From NCBI GenBank assembly GCA_030608825.1, contig JAUWDL010000057.1, positions 1 to 7,238 of the forward strand: a stretch of 7,238 nucleotides of DNA, written 5' to 3'. Positions 5,275-7,238 of the stretch are shown here, piece after piece. The notes beneath the pieces are model-generated. The model was given only the letters and a program-made list of their open reading frames with translations. It made no database searches and had not been told where the DNA came from. Numbering within the stretch: position 1 is the first letter of the stretch; each line of letters begins with the position of its first letter. Position numbers and translations under genes: made by a program. Origin of the DNA: Gemmatimonadales bacterium (GTDB taxonomy: Bacteria > Gemmatimonadota > Gemmatimonadetes > Palauibacterales > Palauibacteraceae).

Positions 5275-6457
5275 GCCGAGCTTCGACCCGATCCAGCAGG
5301 CGGTCCGCGACCTCCTCCTTCGAGAGAACCGGGAACTCTTCCAGGCCTCCCCACCGGTCCAGGAGCGTCACTCTGTTGGTCGGGACGTCGAAGCCGGCCG
5401 CCGGATCTCCTACCTCGTTGATCGCCACGAAGTCCATCTTCTTCGATTCCAGCTTGGACCGGCCGTTCTCGACCGGCGTGTCGGTCTCGAGGGCAAAGCC
5501 CAGCGTGAGGACTCCGCGCTCCTCCCTGATCCCGCGTGTCTCTTTCAGGAGATCGGGTCCGGAGACCAGCCCGAGCTCGAGCCCGCTGCCATCCTTCTTG
5601 ATCTTCGACGAGCTTGGCGAAGGCGAGACAAAATCCGCGACGGCCGCCGCCATCAACAGCAGATGTGCGCTTCCCAGCGCGGCACTGAGCGCCTCCAACA
5701 TCTCATCGCTCGTCTCGACCTCCACGACCTCGACACCGTAGGGATGTGGCCGCGCCACCGGGCCGCTCACCAGAACGACATCGGCGCCGCGGCGCCAGGC
5801 CGACGCGGCCAGGGCCTGGCCCATGTGGCCCGATGACCTGTTTCCGATGTAGCGAACCGGATCGATCGGCGCACGCGTCGGGCCGGCAGTGACGACGATC
5901 CTGCGCTCGCGCAGCGTTGCCTCCTCGAGCATGCGGCCGGCCACGGCCATGATACCTGCGGGCTCCGACATGCGGCCGATGCCGATCTCTCCCTCCGCGA
6001 GATCTCCCCGATCCGGACCGACCATCTCGAGGCCGAACTCGCGGAGGGTCTCGATGTTGCGCCGAGTTGCGGGATGCTCCCACATCCGCTCGTTCATCGC
6101 CGGGCAGAGCAGCACCGGACAGGCCGCGGCGAGCAACGTCGCTGCCGCCAACGTGTCGGCACCGCCCGCCGCCATCTTGCTGAGGAAGTCGGCGGTGGCG
6201 GGCGCAACGACCGCCAGATCGGCCTCGCTGCCGAGCTCGATGTGATCGAGCGGCCTCTCCCACAGACTCGTTCGGGCGGGACGGCCGGTCAGTCCCTCGA
6301 AGGTAACCCTCCCAACGAACTTCTCGGCACTCGGCGTCAGCACGACGTCAACCAGCGCGTCGGCCTCGTGGAGACGGCGCACCAGGTATGCCGTCTTGTA
6401 GGCGGCAATCCCGCCGGTCACAACGACGAGCACTCGACGGCCTTCGAATGGGCGCAC
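5267..6457 (-). CDS. coaBC: Bifunctional phosphopantothenoylcysteine decarboxylase / phosphopantothenate-cysteine ligase
   Basis: This enzyme performs two consecutive steps of coenzyme A synthesis. CoaB joins 4'-phosphopantothenate to cysteine, and the FMN-dependent CoaC half decarboxylates the product to 4'-phosphopantetheine. The 396 aa match the usual bifunctional length. The CoaC half (about 1-180) shows GGIAAYK (15-21), active-site H72 in DHIEL, the FMN-site stretch APATADFLSKMAAGGADTL (85-103) and PAMNERMW (119-126). The CoaB half (about 185-396) shows TAGPTRAPIDPVRYIGN (190-206), the SSGHMG loop with N206, AAAVADF and KIKK. Two changes stand out. The clamp that normally reads ACG has glutamate (E155) in LAEGEIGIGRM, and the usual SSGKMG reads SSGHMG. 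The start is GTG, 36 nt after rpoZ, with a weak ribosome site. Residue 9 is also a GTG codon, but starting there would trim the first strand. Confidence 0.96.
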   Translation of the reverse strand: MRPFEGRRVLVVVTGGIAAYKTAYLVRRLHEADALVDVVLTPSAEKFVGRVTFEGLTGRPARTSLWERPLDHIELGSEADLAVVAPATADFLSKMAAGGADTLAAATLLAAACPVLLCPAMNERMWEHPATRRNIETLREFGLEMVGPDRGDLAEGEIGIGRMSEPAGIMAVAGRMLEEATLRERRIVVTAGPTRAPIDPVRYIGNRSSGHMGQALAASAWRRGADVVLVSGPVARPHPYGVEVVEVETSDEMLEALSAALGSAHLLLMAAAVADFVSPSPSSSKIKKDGSGLELGLVSGPDLLKETRGIREERGVLTLGFALETDTPVENGRSKLESKKMDFVAINEVGDPAAGFDVPTNRVTLLDRWGGLEEFPVLSKEEVADRLLDRVEARLD

Positions 6458-6465
6458 AGGACGTC

Positions 6466-6487
6466 CGGTTCTAGCGGCTCGGTTCTA
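6466..6487. repeat. Two 8-bp direct repeats in the rpoZ-coaBC gap
   Basis: CGGTTCTA occurs at 6466-6473 and again at 6480-6487, a 14-bp period (TAGAACCG on the coding strand). Both copies lie in the 36-nt gap before coaBC and contain a TAG, which is not in use as a stop. They could be a small operator or leftover duplication. No regulator can be named. Confidence 0.4.
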
Positions 6488-6493
6488 CGAAGG

Positions 6494-6727
6494 CTACTCG
6501 CGCTCCCGCTTTCGCATGGTCACCAGACGATACTGCAGCTGCGACTGGCCGTGCTCATCGGTAGATGTCATCGCGTCGAGGGCCAGAGTCGTCAGCTTCA
6601 CGGGTCCGTACGGCGAGCGCTCGAGAGGAAGCGCGTTCAGTTCTCGAGCATACTTGCTGGTCACCAGCACCCCGAGGTACTTGCTCCCGGCCGGCTTGGC
6701 GACCTCCTTGGGCGTGAAAACCTTCAT
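6494..6727 (-). CDS. rpoZ: DNA-directed RNA polymerase omega subunit
   Basis: Omega is the small RNA polymerase subunit that helps fold and hold the beta' subunit, and in some bacteria forms part of a ppGpp site. The product is 77 aa, a normal size. Family features are the KYLGVLVTSKYARELNALP stretch (17-35), where related proteins have KYxxVxxAAxRARQLN, and KLTTLALDAM (44-53). The C terminus is a basic RKRERE tail. The start is ATG, with the best ribosome site in the window (GAAGGGG, 8 nt upstream). The gene lies 34 nt downstream of gmk, the classic gmk-rpoZ pair, and the family assignment rests partly on that context because omega is short and variable. Confidence 0.93.
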   Translation of the reverse strand: MKVFTPKEVAKPAGSKYLGVLVTSKYARELNALPLERSPYGPVKLTTLALDAMTSTDEHGQSQLQYRLVTMRKRERE

Positions 6728-6735
6728 CCGGATAT

Positions 6736-6742
6736 CCCCTTC
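6736..6742 (-). promoter_or_regulatory. Ribosome binding site of rpoZ
   Basis: GAAGGGG on the minus strand lies 8 nt before the rpoZ ATG, a near-ideal purine match to the 3' end of 16S rRNA. It is the clearest ribosome site in the window and fixes the rpoZ start. Several other genes here have weak or no such signal. Confidence 0.8.
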
Positions 6743-6761
6743 TCAGGCGTCAATGGGCTTT

Positions 6762-7238
6762 TCACTTCGCCGCTTCAGATCGCGCGGCGGATATCTCGTT
6801 CTCCAGGGCCGATACGAGTTGGCTCAACTCCCTACCCACGCGCGCCGTTCGTGATTCCTCCCCGTCGAGAATCGATTCAACCCGGCGCACCGCTTCGGTG
6901 AGCTCATCGTTGACGATCGAGTACTCGAACTCCTCGGCAGCCATCAACTCGGCCTCCGCCGTGCGGAGACGACGCTCGAGCGCGGGACCGGTCTCACTGC
7001 CTCGCGACCGGAGACGGGAGAGCCAGGCGCCGCTCGGCGGGAGAAGAAAGATCGTCACCACCTCGGGTACGGCGGACCGGACGGCGCGAGCTCCCTGCAC
7101 GTCGACGTCGAGTAGAAGGTGGACGCCGTCCGACTTGGCGCGCTCGAGATTCTCTCGCGGCGTCCCGTAGAGTTTCCCATGGACATCTGCCCATTCCAAC
7201 ATCTCACCGTGTTCACACCTGCGCTCGAAATCCTCGCG
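6762..7238 (-). CDS. gmk: Guanylate kinase, 5' end cut off by the window
   Basis: Guanylate kinase phosphorylates GMP (and dGMP) to the diphosphate using ATP, feeding GTP and ppGpp pools. The visible part is 158 residues. The open frame runs straight through the window edge, so the in-frame ATG at 7202 is an internal methionine and not the start. The residues at the edge, DFERRCEHGEMLEWADVHGKLYGT, are the GMP-binding region of the family. They are followed by HLLLDVDVQGARAV, IFLLPPSGAWLSRLRSRGSET with the lid arginines, and FEYSIVNDEL near the end. The missing N terminus (about 40-50 residues) should contain the ATP P-loop. A C-terminal tail of about 40 residues after VNDEL is charged and probably helical. 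The rpoZ neighbour agrees with the assignment. Confidence 0.96.
   Translation of the reverse strand, partial: REDFERRCEHGEMLEWADVHGKLYGTPRENLERAKSDGVHLLLDVDVQGARAVRSAVPEVVTIFLLPPSGAWLSRLRSRGSETGPALERRLRTAEAELMAAEEFEYSIVNDELTEAVRRVESILDGEESRTARVGRELSQLVSALENEISAARSEAAK

Noticed and set aside
6728..6761. Possible terminator or promoter between gmk and rpoZ
   Set aside because: The 34-nt gap holds the rpoZ ribosome site but no stem followed by a T-run and no paired -35/-10 boxes. The genes are read as one operon.
7200..7202. ATG as the start of guanylate kinase
   Set aside because: Twelve further in-frame codons up to the window edge encode the conserved DFERR segment, so the ATG is internal and the gene is truncated by the window.

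Overview
The window is a GC-rich bacterial chromosome segment in which every supportable gene lies on the minus strand. Read in the direction of transcription (7238 down to 1), the order is gmk (5' end cut off), rpoZ, coaBC, family-4 uracil-DNA glycosylase, dnaB, radA, a Sua5/YrdC-type protein, a low-molecular-weight phosphatase with a protein-arginine-phosphatase signature, and aroE (3' end cut off). No gap exceeds 36 nt. Four junctions overlap, and I see no terminator or convincing internal promoter, so the block looks like part of one long operon.

The upstream part (gmk-rpoZ-coaBC) is an order found in many bacteria: GMP to GDP conversion, the omega subunit of RNA polymerase, and two steps of coenzyme A synthesis. 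The middle (udg-dnaB-radA) is a DNA-maintenance set: uracil excision, the replicative helicase, and the RadA branch-migration helicase, which is itself DnaB-like. The downstream part (sua5-phosphatase-aroE) joins tRNA t6A modification, probable protein-arginine dephosphorylation and the shikimate pathway. It is tied together by three consecutive 4-nt GTGA stop/start overlaps.

The organism appears to be a high-GC, non-model bacterium. The omega subunit style and the gene order suggest something in or near Gemmatimonadota, but this is an impression from memory and not a demonstrated assignment. Start codons are strikingly non-canonical: of eight visible starts, five are GTG, one is TTG and two are ATG.

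I found no mobile element, CRISPR array, RNA gene or clearly new multi-gene system. Points worth a second look are a short-loop G-quadruplex motif filling the dnaB-radA gap on the template strand, with a palindrome abutting the radA start; the GTGA coupling chain; the arginine-phosphatase signature next to Sua5; the loss of the usual cysteine in the CoaC clamp; a changed shikimate-binding serine in AroE; and a low-complexity insert in the C-terminal part of RadA. The plus strand carries several long open frames, but these are shadows of the minus-strand genes.
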